64,000 bases of DNA from Rehmannia glutinosa. Lineage: Eukaryota; Streptophyta; Magnoliopsida; Lamiales; Orobanchaceae. The position numbers and the translations under genes are program-made. The notes below the pieces were generated by a model. That model worked only from the letters and a program-made list of their open reading frames with translations, ran no database searches and was not told the origin of the DNA. Shown piece after piece: positions 23,979 through 36,464 of this stretch (the stretch's first letter is position 1; every line of letters starts with the position of its first letter). The stretch covers positions 44,801,335 through 44,865,334 of the forward strand of contig CM071930.1 of the NCBI GenBank assembly GCA_016081115.2, in the 5' to 3' direction.

Positions 23979-26110
23979 ATGGAAGCAAATCTAACTCGTA
24001 TTCCAATGTTTACCGTGGAAGAATTTGATGACTGGAAAATTCGTATGCAGGCTCATCTATCTGCCTTACACGATGAAATTGTGATAGAGGATGGGCCATT
24101 GCAAATATACAAAGTCAACATTGAAGTGATAGTTGTCAATCTTAAGAGACAAAGTCACTGGGATGACAAGATCAAGACGAAGGACTTAGAAGGAGAAGAT
24201 ATTTCGATATTTCGAAGATAGACCAGCCATGGTTGAAAAACCACGGACTGAATGGACAAATAGAGATCGAAAGAGATATAACCTGGACAATGTAGCCAAG
24301 GATATACTCTACAAGACATTGGACAATGCGATGTTCAACAAAGTCAAGTCTTGCAAATCAGCCAAAGAAATTTGGGAAAAGTTAACCCTGATTTGTGAAG
24401 GATCAAAACAGATTAAGGAGAATAAATTAACTGTTGTTGTTCAAAAATTTAAAATTTTAAAATGCTTGATTGTGAAACTCTCAAGATCACTAGATGAAGA
24501 TGCCGATTAGAGATAACAAATGAGCTTTCAACTCTTGGGAAAGAATACATCAAAAGGAGATGTGCATGAAGATTTAAAGCCCTCCCTAACGATGAATGGG
24601 AAATGTAGGTCATGGCTAAGACATTCAATGGACCTCTCAAAAACATCCAATCATGATTCTAAGGACCTCAAAGTTATATGAGTTTGGTTGAACAATCTTA
24701 AAAGGACTAAAAGAAAGAAAAGAAAGAAAGCAGATTGTACTAGATCTCAAGACAGGTTGCATTGTTGTTATTATGATGGCAAAAGAGTGAGCTCAAAGGA
24801 GACCATTGACCAGGAGGAGATTGCGAAAAGATATACAAAGAGGATCGATGTTCCAACAAGTCCATGGTAAAAAGATTCAACATGATCTTTAATAAGAACT
24901 ACAAAAGAAACAAGGGTGAGACCTCCAGAAGACATTCAACACCTTCCAAAGCAAGGAGGACGGGCGCCCAAGCCCAAGAGATAACAAAGCGATAATCAAA
25001 GGACCGAAAAGAGCCCTGATTAGATAGCATAGAACAATGTGTTGGAATGAGTGAGAAGGAAAGAGCAAAAGACAACCAGGACATTTTGTTGTTGACTATT
25101 CATACCCACCAATCAACAAGTATAGAAATGAAGAAGAAAGAAGAGTCTTCAGAGAAAGAAGACAGGAAAAGAAGAAAGCCATGTTAGATAGCATAGCATG
25201 TTGGCCGAGAGGCTGTTGAGTCATACCCACCAATCAACAAGTATAGAAATGAAGAAGAAAGAAAGTCTTGAGAGAAAGAAGCAGGAGGCTCAGATAGTAG
25301 TGAAGCTGACTACTCAAGTGACACAGAGGAAGAGGCTTTTATGTGCCTCATGGCCAAGGAACAAGATCAACAAGATCAAGAAGATGAGGTACATTCTAAC
25401 TCATCTCATTATGTTTCAAGTGATAGTGAGTGTGATACACACACTTCATCACCCACAGATCTTTATGATTCATTAGGCAAAATGATGAAAGATTTTGAGC
25501 ACATTAAAACCTCTCACACACTTTTAAATGAGGAAAACAGCCAGCTTAAAAGCCAAAACTCACAGCTGGCAAAAGAGCTGAGTACTCTGAGTCAAATAGC
25601 TTATGAGAACACTAAGCTGAAGGCTAAAAATGCCAAGATCATAGCAGAGTTAGCTGCTACAGAAAAGAGGGAAAAAGATCTTAAAAATGTGATTGTCTCA
25701 TTTACAAAAGCATCCAAATAATTGGATGAACTTATTATGAGTCAAAAAGAATGTGGAGACAAGACAGGCATAGGATTTAATTCCTTTGTGCATTGTCAAA
25801 CTCCAGGAGTGATTTTAGAAAAGGGATCTTCAAGCAATGAAGGATTCCAAAAACCTAAAACACCAAATGCTGCACCCACATTTACTCCAAAACACAATCA
25901 CAATCATACTGGCCTTGGTTACAAAGGAAAGGAAAAGAAGCCTGTAGAGTATGCTGAAATGACAGCTGAGAAGAAATTCAGACAGGTCCCTCAGCAGACT
26001 CCAAACAAAAACTACTCTGTAAGAAGCAAATAGAGCTACCAAAAACCCCAAAAATTTCATCAAAGAATTACACATGATGGGAATGGTAAAAACTATCCAA
26101 ACCAAACTGA
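23979..26110 (+). pseudogene. Copia-A gag (broken)
   Basis: The frame opens MEANLTRIPMFTVEEFDDWK with the IRMQAHL helix of the retrotransposon gag N-terminus. It continues after a stop with ILYKTLDNAMFNKVKSCKSA and KEIWEKLTLICEGS. A second part (25341-25721) is a long coiled coil with heptads around LNEENSQLKSQNSQLAKEL and ENTKLKAKNAKIIAEL, as in Sirevirus gag proteins. Several frameshifts separate the parts, and a 41-bp phrase from TCATACCCACCAATCAACAA is duplicated at about 25098 and 25218. No intact zinc knuckle can be read. Confidence 0.8.
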
Positions 26111-27742
26111 TTGGAATAATGTGAAATATCAGCAAAGACCCATCGGATACAAGCCAAAATGGCAAAGACCTCAACCTCAGCAAAGGTCATTCCCAAGGCA
26201 AAAGAGCTATTATAAGCACACATATGCACCCAAGCACTACACTCAGAGATTTCATAACTATCCCAAGAAAGCAATTGCTAAAACACACACACATGCATAC
26301 AGACAAAAGAGACAGTTGTATGATCCTAAAACCCCCAAGCAATTTGCTAATGTGCATTATGATTATGGTACTGATAGATGGCAACCTCTTAGAGTTAGAT
26401 CATCCGGCTATAGGTTGGTTGGATCATCTTATAGGACTAACCCCCCAGGACCCAAACAAGTATGAGTACCTAAAAATTGATTTCATTGATTGCAGGTTCA
26501 AGGAACAGCTGAGTGCCAAGGAACCTAGTACATGGATAGTGGCTGTTCCAGACATATGATAAGGAACAAGAAAAATCTGTCAAGATTCAAGGAGATTAGA
26601 GGTGCTAAAGTTATATTTGGAGGAAATGAAGCTCCAGGGGAGATCAAAGGCACAAGATCCATCAAGAAAAATGGATTGGAGATCACAAATGTTGCTTATG
26701 TTGAAGGCCTCAACTTCAACCTATTAAGCATTAGCCAACTCAGTGACAAAGGCTACAATGTAGGATTCAACATGGGAATATGCCAGATCAAAGATGTTGA
26801 ATACAATGAAATAGTGCTGCAAGGAACAAGGCAAAAGAATATGTATGTGGTAGATTGGTCTACTGCTACACCAAGAACATGTCTGCTAGCAAGGAGTACA
26901 ACCAAATCAAGTTGGTTGTGGCATAAGAAGCTGAGTCATCTGAATTTCAAGACAATCAACAAGCTTGCAAGGAGTCATCTTGTGGAAGGATTGCCAGACT
27001 CAGTGTACAAGAAAGAAAGTATATGTGATGCATGCCGGATGAGAAAGCAGATCAAATCATCATTCAAGGATAAGCCAAGTCCTTCTTCAACAATGATATT
27101 GCATCTGTTGCATATGGATTTATTTGGTCTAATTAAACCAGCTAGCATCAGTAGAAAGAAATACACCTTAGTGGTGGTGGATGATTATTCAAGATATACA
27201 TGGACAATTTTCATGTGTAAAAAGAAGGAAACACTGCAGAAGTTACCTCAAGTGATGAGAAGAGTCAAACCATTATAAAGATAAGATCTGATAGAGGAAC
27301 TGAGTTTGTGAATGGGATTATAACTCAGTATTGTGTTGAAAATGGTATTGGTCATGAGTTATCAGCAGCAAGGACTCCACAACAGAATGGAGTAGCTGAA
27401 AGAAGGAACAAAACTCTCAAGGAAGCTGCAAGGACAATGTTAGATGAAGCTGGCTTGCCTAAGAGATTTTGGGCTGAAGCCATAAATACAGCATGCTATA
27501 CTCAAAATAGATGCATGATTAATGGGCAATTAACCAAGACTCCCTATGAGTTTTGGACAGGGAGAAAGCCAAATGTTGGATATTTCAAGATATTTGGATG
27601 TAAATGCTTCATCCATAACAATGGCAAGGATAATTTGAAGGCTTTTGATGTTAAATATGAAAGTAAATCCTATAGAGTGCTGAAAAAGAGGACTATGGTC
27701 CCAGAAGAGTCTATCCATGTGGTTTTGATGAACCTAATGTGA
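26111..27742 (+). pseudogene. Copia-A protease and integrase (broken)
   Basis: The protease active site DSGCSRHM is at the start of the 26532 frame but out of phase with the upstream STWIV. After it come the LNFNLLSISQL core, then the integrase zinc finger (WHKKLSHLN ... CDACRMRKQ) and the first catalytic Asp in HMDLFG with the VDDYSR segment. A frameshift near 27278 precedes SDRGTEFVNG and the PQQNGVAERRN segment that holds the catalytic Glu. The end of integrase reads EFWTGRKPNVGYFKIFGCKC. Confidence 0.88.
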
Positions 27743-29610
27743 ATGGAGAAGACATTGATGAGTTAGCTGATAAGCTGAATCAACCAACTATGCAGAAGAG
27801 TCCTTATATTGAAGCAGATGTGAGAGCACTCAACCCTGATGATTATGAGATAGCTGAATCTCAAAGGCAGTTGGAAGGTCTACAGCTAAATGAAGATGAA
27901 GAAGCTGTTCAAGACAACTTAGCTGCGAGATGGCTGAATCCAATAGATTTACTCCAACCTGATGTGAGATGGCTGAGTGACCATCCACCTGAGCTAGTCA
28001 TTGGAGATGTTAGAGATGGAATAAGAACCAGATCCAGAGCACATCATGAAGCAATTTTCACTTGTTTTATTTCCCAAATAGAGACTAAAGATGTGTCTCA
28101 AGCATTGGAAGACACACATTGGATTTAGGCCATGCAAGAAAAGCTTAATCAGTTTAAAAGAAACAAAGTATGGGAATTAGTTCGAAGGCCAACCCACCAA
28201 AATTTTATTGGTACTAAGTGGGTATTTAGAAACAAGATGAATGAGGAAGGATCTGTTGTAAGAAATAAAGCAAGATTGGTAGCCAAAAGGGTATTGCCAA
28301 GAAGAAGGTGTAGATTTTGATGAAACATTTGCTCATGTTGCCAGATTGGAAGCAATAAGGATGTTTCTTGCTTATGTTGCACACAAGAACTTCACTGTAT
28401 ATCAAATGGATGTGAAGAGTGCATTTCTAAATGTATTGTTAGAAGAAGAAGTTTATGTTGAACAACCTTCAGGTTTTGAGCAGAAAACTATTGGAGATAA
28501 AGTCTAAAAGCTCAAGAAAGCTCTATATGGATTGAAACAAGCACCAAAAGCATGATATGACACATTGTCTCAGTTTCTAATTGACAATGGATTCACCAAA
28601 GGCAAGGTTGATAGAACACTCTTTAGGATTCAAGATGGAGAGAGTATATTGCTTGTTCAAATATATGTGGATTATATCTTTTTTGGATCCACAAACAAAG
28701 GGCTGTGTGACAAGTTCTCAAACCTCATGCAAGGAAAATTTGAGATGAGCATGATGGGAGAGCTGAATTTCTTCTTAGGACTTCAAGTTAAGCAATTGAA
28801 GGATGGAACCTTCATAAGCCAAACCAAGTATACTAGAGATTTAATGAAGAAATTTGGTATGGAAGAGAAGTTTTCTGTAAAGATTCCTATGAACACATCA
28901 GTCAAGATGGACATGGATACAAATGGCAAAGTTGTTGATCAAACCAGATATAGAGCCCTTATTGGGTTTTTGCTCTATCTAACAGCAAGCAGACCAGACA
29001 TCACCTTTGCAGTAGGTGTATGTGCTAGATTTCAATCTGCACCAAAAGAGAGCCACATGACTGCAGCTATGAGAATCCTAAGGTATTTGAAGAATGCCAG
29101 GAAGTCGGCTTATGGTATCCAAAGGAAGGAGGATTCAAGTTGGTAGGATACTCAGACTCAGACTATGCTGGATGTAGAGTTGACAGGGAGAGTACTTCTG
29201 GTACATGTCAAATGTTTGGAAATAGGTTGGTTTCTTGGTTCAGTAAGAAACAAAACTCAATAGCTACATCTACAGCTGAAGCAGAGTACATAGCTACGGG
29301 CAGCTGTTGTCCCCAAGTCTTATGGATGGCACAACAACTGAGAGATTATGATATTGAAGAAAAAGAGATTCAAATTATGTGTGATAACACCAGTGCTATT
29401 GCAATCAGTCAGAATCTAGTGTTGCATTCAAGAAAAAAGCACATTGATGTCAAATATCATTTTATAAGAGATCATGTTGAAAAGAAAGACATCACTTTGG
29501 AATACATCTCAACTGATAAGCAGTAATTAGCTGACATATTCACAAATCCATTATGTGAATCAAGGTTTGAAGAGCTCAAGAATGAGTTAGGATTAATTGA
29601 GCTGAGTTAG
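27743..29610 (+). pseudogene. Copia-A reverse transcriptase and RNase H (broken)
   Basis: The RT part has TKWVFRNKMNEEG, QMDVKSAFLN, KKALYGLKQAP and the active-site line where YVDY stands in place of the usual YVDD. Frameshifts occur near 28300 and stops at about 28505 and 28553. RNase H reads SDSDYAGCRVDRESTSG, STAEAEYIA and RKKHIDVKYHFIRD, ending LGLIELS at 29610. The mutated YVDD box means no polymerase activity even without the frameshifts. Confidence 0.9.
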
Positions 29611-30164
29611 ATTACTCATAAGGCTCAATCAGCAGAGATAGAAGATGAGAAAATAAGCAAGTTTCACACTTCAACCAAATGAAACAGTCTCGTCGGGAGT
29701 CAGCTGTTTCGAGTTAACTGACAGTTGAGTAATGATATGTGAAGAGAGAAGCAAAGCTAAGTCATTTTGAAGAAAGCTGAATCATTTATGAGCTAAGTGA
29801 CAAAAACGCAGTCGTTTTATTCGAGCGGGAATGTTATTAAGGATGACGTCAGCGTAATTATGACTGTCAGCACAAAAGCTGCACATTAAACCATATGATT
29901 GGATATAAATGCTGCTGCATTTAATGTGGGGAAATTAATGCGGTTTTGAAGGCTTAATCTTGACCGTTGATTTTGATCAAATTTTTCAAATTCCAAAAAT
30001 CGTCCTTTCATGTCCCATATATACAAAAATTCAATTTCTCTCTCCTCACACAAACTTACTCATCTTCAGCAAGCACGCAATGAAGTTCTCTGTGCAAAAC
30101 CGTTCGAAACCCTACCATTCAAATTCAAGTTTTTCGTGTTTTTCTTCGGTAAAAAGTTTTGAAA
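29611..30164 (+). promoter_or_regulatory. Spacer with promoter-like elements before the accessory ORF of Copia-A
   Basis: About 550 bp of non-coding sequence follow pol. It holds the bZIP-type palindrome TGACGTCA at 29844-29851, CATATATAC at 30016-30024 as a TATA-like box, and a CT/CA-rich leader (30035-30085). It ends in GAAAATGGCT at the ORF start, 30165. The arrangement resembles a plant promoter plus leader, but function is inferred only. Confidence 0.4.
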
Positions 30165-33100
30165 ATGGCTGGTTCTCATGATTTTGTTAAGCTTTCGGAG
30201 AAAATCCACACAGGAGCCGTGGATTTTAAAGGGATGATCAAGCAGGGCATTGATGAGGCCCTGGTGAAGAAGATAGCTGAAAAAATTGAGAAGTCTGGTC
30301 TAAAGGACTTTCTCTCGATGCACTTCACCCATACTTATTTGGAAGAAGTTGCAATGTTCTATGTGAACGCCGAGGTGCATGACGATGAAATCCGTCCATC
30401 CGTCCATGGCAAGGCCATCAAGATAACTGAAAAGGACCTTGCTGAGCACTATTTCTTACCGCCTGAAGGAATGAAGGACATCGCTGAGAAGGATGTCAAC
30501 TTGGCTGCAGCTTGGAAGGAAGTTGCAAAGCCGGAGTATGCTGCTAAAGCTGTGTATACAACTAAGAAAGATTTTCTGAATAAAGACTACCACAAGCTGA
30601 TGGGCATCGTGTCCAAGTGCGTGGATATGAAATTCGGGAGCTTCAATCAGCTGTCTCGGACTAAGCTGATTGTGATGGCTACGATAATGCAAGACAAGAA
30701 GGTGAACTGGGCTAAGTTCGTCTTCAGCTGAGTGTGCCAGAATGTGATCAACAAGTCCTACAAGGAAGATGGGACTTTTGGATGCTCGCTGGGATAAGGC
30801 CTTGCCATTGGCCACTTGATGAAAGTGAAGGGGATTGCACTGCGCCATGGAAAGCCTTTCCATGCAAACAAGAGGATGTTCAAGGTTAACCTCTCTAGTG
30901 CGCGAAAGCCCATGCGAGGAAAGTGGATACAAGTGAGGGGGAATCAGCTGACCTTGCCGAAGACATAGCTGAGACCTCCCCAGCTCTCTCCCCGAAGCCG
31001 ATTTCCAAGAAGAGAACTACGACATCCAAACCTGCCCTTGCCCAAGCAGCCAAGACCAAGAAGGCACCTGCCCATGCAGCCAAACTAAAAGCTCCTGCCC
31101 AAGCAGCCGATGCCCATGCCCCCGCAGCCGAGACTGAGGAGGAACCTCTACCTTTCTCACCAGTCATGAAGAAGAAGAAGCGCACTGCCAAGTCGAGGAA
31201 GGTAGCTGCGTCAAAGAAAGATTCTATTGAAACACATGCCTTCACCCTTAAAGAGCCTAAAGAAGTGGAACCAGAGATTTAGTTGGTTGCCACCAAGAGA
31301 AGACGGTTGTTCAAGAAGTCCGAACTAGAGAAAATAGCCGAGTCCGGTACTCAGCCGGAGAAGGCCATCGAGACTGATGATGCTCAAGAAGAGCAGTCTC
31401 AGGAAAAAAGTGAATGAGCCCCAGAAGACTGTTGATGCTGATCAGCAGAGCGTAGAAGACCCAGCTGTGCAGGAGACAACTGCGGAGAAAGAAGGAGCTG
31501 AGACAGTCAAGACCGTTGAAGAAAAGGTTGTCTCTGTTAGATAAATGTTTTTATCATGATTTTAATGATTTTATTTAACTGAGTTTTTACACCAAAACAA
31601 TATCCCTAAATGTTGTCCAAATACTCCCAATTGATTTAAAATATTTTTATTAATTTTTTGGAGTATTTCTTAAAGTTTATTTTTAACAAAAATTGAACAA
31701 CACTTCTGTTTTGAGGTCAACCAGTCGCCCTATAGGGCATCCCGTGCCTGAAAGTCGAAACTTGAAACAGAAAACAAAACTGGGGAAAAAAAGAGGAGGT
31801 CGACCGGTCGACCAGGTGGTCGACCGGTGTGGTCGATCGGTGCCTGCATATGGCATGATTAGAGAACTTTTCTCTGTATTGTTTTTTGAAGACCCCAACC
31901 GGTCCAATAGGGGATCGGCCGGTCGGACCCCCCGTCGACTGGTCCCCCTGTGTTAAAATGTGTAATCTACTTTCATATTTCTATTTCTACTCGATCGGTC
32001 ACCATATGATTTTGACAGCAAAATTCAAACCGTTGGACAGCCATTATCTGCAAGATTTACTTTAACAATTTTGTACAATATTTCTACATCTTGTGATCTT
32101 CTTTTTGTAGACAAAAGTGGAGATGGAGGAGCCTATGTTGGAGATCCAATCTTGAAGACTCTCCTATAAATAGAGGAAGACTTGAAGCAAACAATACACA
32201 ACATACAAGCAAACAATACAACAAGAAATCTGCAAAATTCCCAAAGCTTTCATTTTTACATTCTTGTTGTAATAGCCTAAGTTCTTGCACTTGTACAATC
32301 TTGAGGTCTAGGCTTTTTATTCTTGATTACACTTGCACTCAAAGTTTGTATACTTCATTTATTGAGTTGTAATCTTGAATTTTTCTATCATCCAAAACAA
32401 GATATCCTTGTTTGTGGTAAGAACACACTTGGGTGATCTTAGGTGTTGAAGAGTGTGGTTCTCTTCATAGGTGTTGAAGGAAGATTGTGGTAATCTCCTT
32501 GAAGGTGTTGTAAGAAGATTGTGGTAATCTTCAAAGGTGGTGTTGTAACAATTATGGTAATTGTTAATAAAATTCTTTTTCTTTTTCAAAACCCATCCCG
32601 GATATACTAGGGTGGTAGAGCACGTAGTCCCTAGGTGGGGTGAAGCTCTTTAAATTAACGTGTGTTGTTTAATTTCAGCATTTACATTTTTGTCTTCGCT
32701 TGATCATTCTAAAAAGAGGGTGATTTGCAAAAAATCGGCATAATCTATTCACCTCTCCCCCTCTAGATTATCGTAGCCACTTGGACTAACAGTCTCACCC
32801 CCTTAGACAGATGCAACTGAGTCTGAGGAGGAACAAGCTCCATTAACCACCATTCAAGAGGTCGGAGAGGAGGATGACGATGACCTTATAATGTACTCTC
32901 CAGTCTATCCAGATATCGAGACAAGGCTCAGGAATTGGAGAAATTAGAAGTTGGATTACTCCAGGCAGCAGTTCACTAGCCCTGAATTCATTGATGAAGA
33001 AGAGGAGCTTCTTAGCTTCCTTGGAAATGTATCCATCCAAGAAGCCTTGAATGAAAAGTTTTGCATGGATGTTCTTAGGTCCATTAAGAAGGATGAGAAG

Positions 33101-36095
33101 GAGAAAGTCGAGGAGCAAGCCAAAGCGTTGGAGAAATCCAAGATATGTTTGCATACAGGGACTCATGAACATCTCGTGGAGTCCACTAACAGCAGCGATG
33201 ATGAGATAGATCCAACTACTGCAGTAGAGAAGGCCGAGTTAAAGCAGGCCACTAAAGAATCAAGAGCCATGCACGAGCAGAACCTTCAAGAAGGTCCAGG
33301 AGAGTCCTCCAAAGTCTCTCCTCGGACTGATCCATTGGGAGTGGCGCAGGAGATTGAAACTGTAATTGCTGCGACCACGTCCCCCGTGCACTCTACTGAT
33401 GGCTCTCAGGAAATTGGCGATGAAGATGGAAATGTGGGCACCCAAGCCAAGCCTACCCCTGAAGAAGGAGTTGAGACATCTGCCCCAACGGCTGATCACT
33501 CAAAGGGAACTACAACCGTGTATCTTAGGAGTTGAGTAACCCCACTATTATTTACTCAGCTGGTGCGCCAGTTGAGGGGGAAACTCTCTCCACCACAGCA
33601 GGGTCGGAGGATGCTGTGGGAGACAACACATTGAAGTTTGGAGGTGAAGAAGAGCAAGTCACAGAGAATCAGAGTGAAATTTACGACGCTCAGACAGTTG
33701 AGTCTATCTCAGCTGAGATTTCCTCTGATGTGTAGGCCGATGAAGCTGCTGTTGTAGCTAAGGCAAAGGATGGAGAGGCCCCGGGAGTTGAGACTCTGGG
33801 CCATGAAAGTGCAATCCAAGGAGTTGAGACTCCAAAGGATACCAATGTCGAAGACCCCAAGACAATTGAGTCTGTCGAAGGGATTGTAGAAGGCCCTACC
33901 GCGACTAAGACTGCTGGGGGTAACGAAGGCCCAAGGGAGATTGAGACTTCCCTAGATAAGGTACCGGAGCAACATAAAATTCCTCAAATCGAAGGAGCTC
34001 TATCAGAAGAGTAGATAAGTGCTCTTCGTGATTCCCAAGAACACATTGACACATCATTTCTGGGATCTGAGGATGAAGCCGAGTCCACACACCATGAAGA
34101 TTCAACGATGGACAAGGCTGAGGATGTTCTCAAATCTCGGAGCAATGCCAGTGATAAGACAACTCCCATGAGATTCAATTTTGATGATGAGCCATCTCCA
34201 AAGGCCACATCAAACTTCGATGACGCTGATGAATCAGCTGAGGAAATGGTTACTCAAAAGGAAAACCCCACTGAGTCTGAAGATGTTGTTAAGACAGCTG
34301 AGGCTCAGCCAGCTGACCAGATCCCTACAACTGCTCCAGCTGAAACAGAGTTAGCTGCGCAGGCTACCACAACTGCAGCAGTAAAAACTCCAACAGCTCT
34401 CTTGCAGGCTCCCATAGCTGCGATATCTGCCGATGACGCTGTCGCAGCCGAGGCACGGAGAGCTGGTTCACTGCAAGAAGCACAAGGACAAGTCCCCCCA
34501 GCGTGGAGCTACGGGGATACCATTTGTCCAAAATGACATTTTTGAAGATATCTTTCCGTTCACTGCTGAGCTGTCTGACATGGAGAAGAGTCTGCCAGAG
34601 ATCAAGAGAAGTATACCGTGTAAGAAGAGCCTATAATTCCTACAGATTCGATTGTGCCAATGGATTTTAACTTCAATGCAGTGTGGCCAGAAACTGAATC
34701 AAGTCCGATAGCCGAGTTCCGTGAAGCCTTCAAGATAATATGTGAAGAGATTGAGAAGATAGAACGCCACCAGGCATCTCTGGATCTTAGATTGGACAAT
34801 TGGGATGCAACCCTCACTGCTGATTTGAGAGGGATTATTGTTCGAATAAGGGAATGGGCTGCACAACAGACTGCCATGCGTTCAGAGTAGGTCCGCTACT
34901 TCAAGGCTTTATTTGCCAAGATGCTAGTATGGAGTGCAGACACTTTGAAGTTTCAGCAGAGGATGAAATAGTAGATGGTCAGAATGGAAACCGCACACAA
35001 GTCGGACATGGAGTTGCTCAAGCATCACCACCAGAGCGAGATTGCACGCCTTGAGGACAACATGAACCAGACGTTCAGTCTTCTAATGGCGGAGATAAAA
35101 TTGGTGACAGCTGAGTCGAAGGCTACTCGGTCAGAGTTCCATAAAGCCCACTCCACTGTGAATAGCAAGCAAAATTCAACCATTAGCCGACTGGATTTCC
35201 TTCTGAGCGGACTGTTCCCTGGGCTAACCCTTTCATTTGGTGATGATGCCAAAAATGGGGAAGATGAGGCCCTAAAGGTATTGAAGGAGAAGTGGAGTGA
35301 CAAGGAGGCGAAGAAAGTTCGATTCCTTTGAAACTCATGTTTGTTGAAACCCCACAGCAAGGTGACGCCACAGCTTCTATTCTCAGCAAGTTACTGCATA
35401 ATCTATCTGTTGAAAAGAAAGTTGAGATGGCCATGAAAGAATCAAGGAAGGCCATTGAAGCTGCATTCGAGAAGGCAATTGAGAAGAAATTTGCGCGTGT
35501 TCAAGAGATAAGAAAGCAGTATGGTGGTCCTCTAGCCGGAAAGGACTATGCTGCAATTAAACCCCCGAGAGATATTGCCATGCCTGATGCTGGATCTGAG
35601 CCCAGATCTTTAGAGGAGTTTCAAACTCTAGAAGCAGAAGGTTATTTTCAAGACATGACTCTGCCTCAAGCCTGGGACTTGTATTGGGAGAAGGGATTGG
35701 AATTGTGTAATTCATCTAATAAGCAGCAGAATTCCAACAGTCACTCAGCTGGAAGGTCAAAGGCTCCAATACAGTATACTCCCAGAGGAAGGGCAGCTGA
35801 GTCAGGAAGGGGAAGACATGGTGGCAGTGGAAGAGGTTCTCAACCACGGCCAAGACCAAAGGATGTTGTGTATGTTGATCCACAGAAGAAAGGGATCACA
35901 TACTGGGCTGGATATGACCATCTTGCTAACCTTGAGGTTGCACGCAAGAATGCCAAAGCAATTAGAAGGCAAGAAATAGAGAACGAAAGATCTACTTGCG
36001 AATGGGAGGAGAGGCAGCGAAGGGATGACCCTGCTGCTAGGCGAGCTTATGAGAAAAACAAGAGAGAGAAAGAGGAGAGGAGGAGCAGAAGATGA
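30165..36095 (+). pseudogene. Copia-A accessory (envelope-like) ORF region, broken
   Basis: The first 189 residues (30165-30731) are a globular domain running MAGSHDFVKLSEKIHTGAVD through FYVNAEVHDDEIRPSVHGKA, EHYFLPPEG and GSFNQLSRTKLIVMATIM. This is the layout of the plant-transposon domain found in env-like ORFs of Sireviruses. After stops come a Lys/Ala/Pro-rich basic linker (30923-31280), the Copia-B solo LTR, a long Glu/Ala/Thr-rich acidic part (32800-34530), and helical segments (34650-35330). A C-terminal part has a Gly/Arg box GRGRHGGSGRGSQPRPRP (35806-35860) and a charged KNKREKEERRSRR tail. No signal peptide or membrane segment is obvious, so 'envelope-like' is positional. Function is unknown. 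Confidence 0.65.
31535..32791 (+). mobile_element. Copia-B solo LTR inside Copia-A
   Basis: It begins TGTTAGATAAATGTTTTTAT and ends CTTGGACTAACA, the Copia-B LTR ends. It is flanked by a perfect 5-bp duplication GTCTC (31530-31534 and 32792-32796). No internal sequence remains, so it arose by recombination between two LTRs. TATAAATA is at 32165-32172, and part of the hairpin array is kept at 32413-32565. Confidence 0.93.
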
Positions 36096-36254
36096 TAGAA
36101 AGAGAGCTGAAGATGAAGAGAGAAGAAGGAAGCAGCAAAGGCATTGAAGTGTGTTGCGAACCCCTTCATGTATTTTACTTTGTTGTAAATACATAAATGT
36201 AAGTCTTCTGTATTAGCTCTGTGTATTTCCCTATAATTTTCATTCTCTATGTAA

Positions 36255-36464
36255 CTTAGCTACTACTAAAACCATCGCCATATTTTATTGAATATACTCT
36301 AAAACCATCATATAAACATTGTTTGGCATTAGCTACTACTACGCTTGAACAAGAATGTTATGATCTTTAATAGGAAAAATGATTATTAAATACATTCTTT
36401 CTTCTAAACCATCTAATCTTACTTACTTTGTATGTTGATCTATAATATTTTTGCAACTAATAAT
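36255..36464 (-). repeat. Second copy of the hAT flank, directly before the Copia-A 3' LTR
   Basis: It matches 21563-21774 (the hAT sequence left of the 5' LTR) from AAAACCATCGCCATATTTTA to ATATTTTTGCAACTAATAAT, with some divergence in the middle. A retrotransposon should have its polypurine tract here, not target DNA. Confidence 0.8.

Noticed and set aside
30456..30932. 158-codon minus-strand frame opposite the Copia-A accessory ORF
   Set aside because: The plus-strand frame has the domain likeness and fits the direction of the element; the minus frame is its shadow.
34602..35455. Minus-strand frames in the accessory region of Copia-A
   Set aside because: All lie opposite helical plus-strand coding sequence and lack any recognisable motif.
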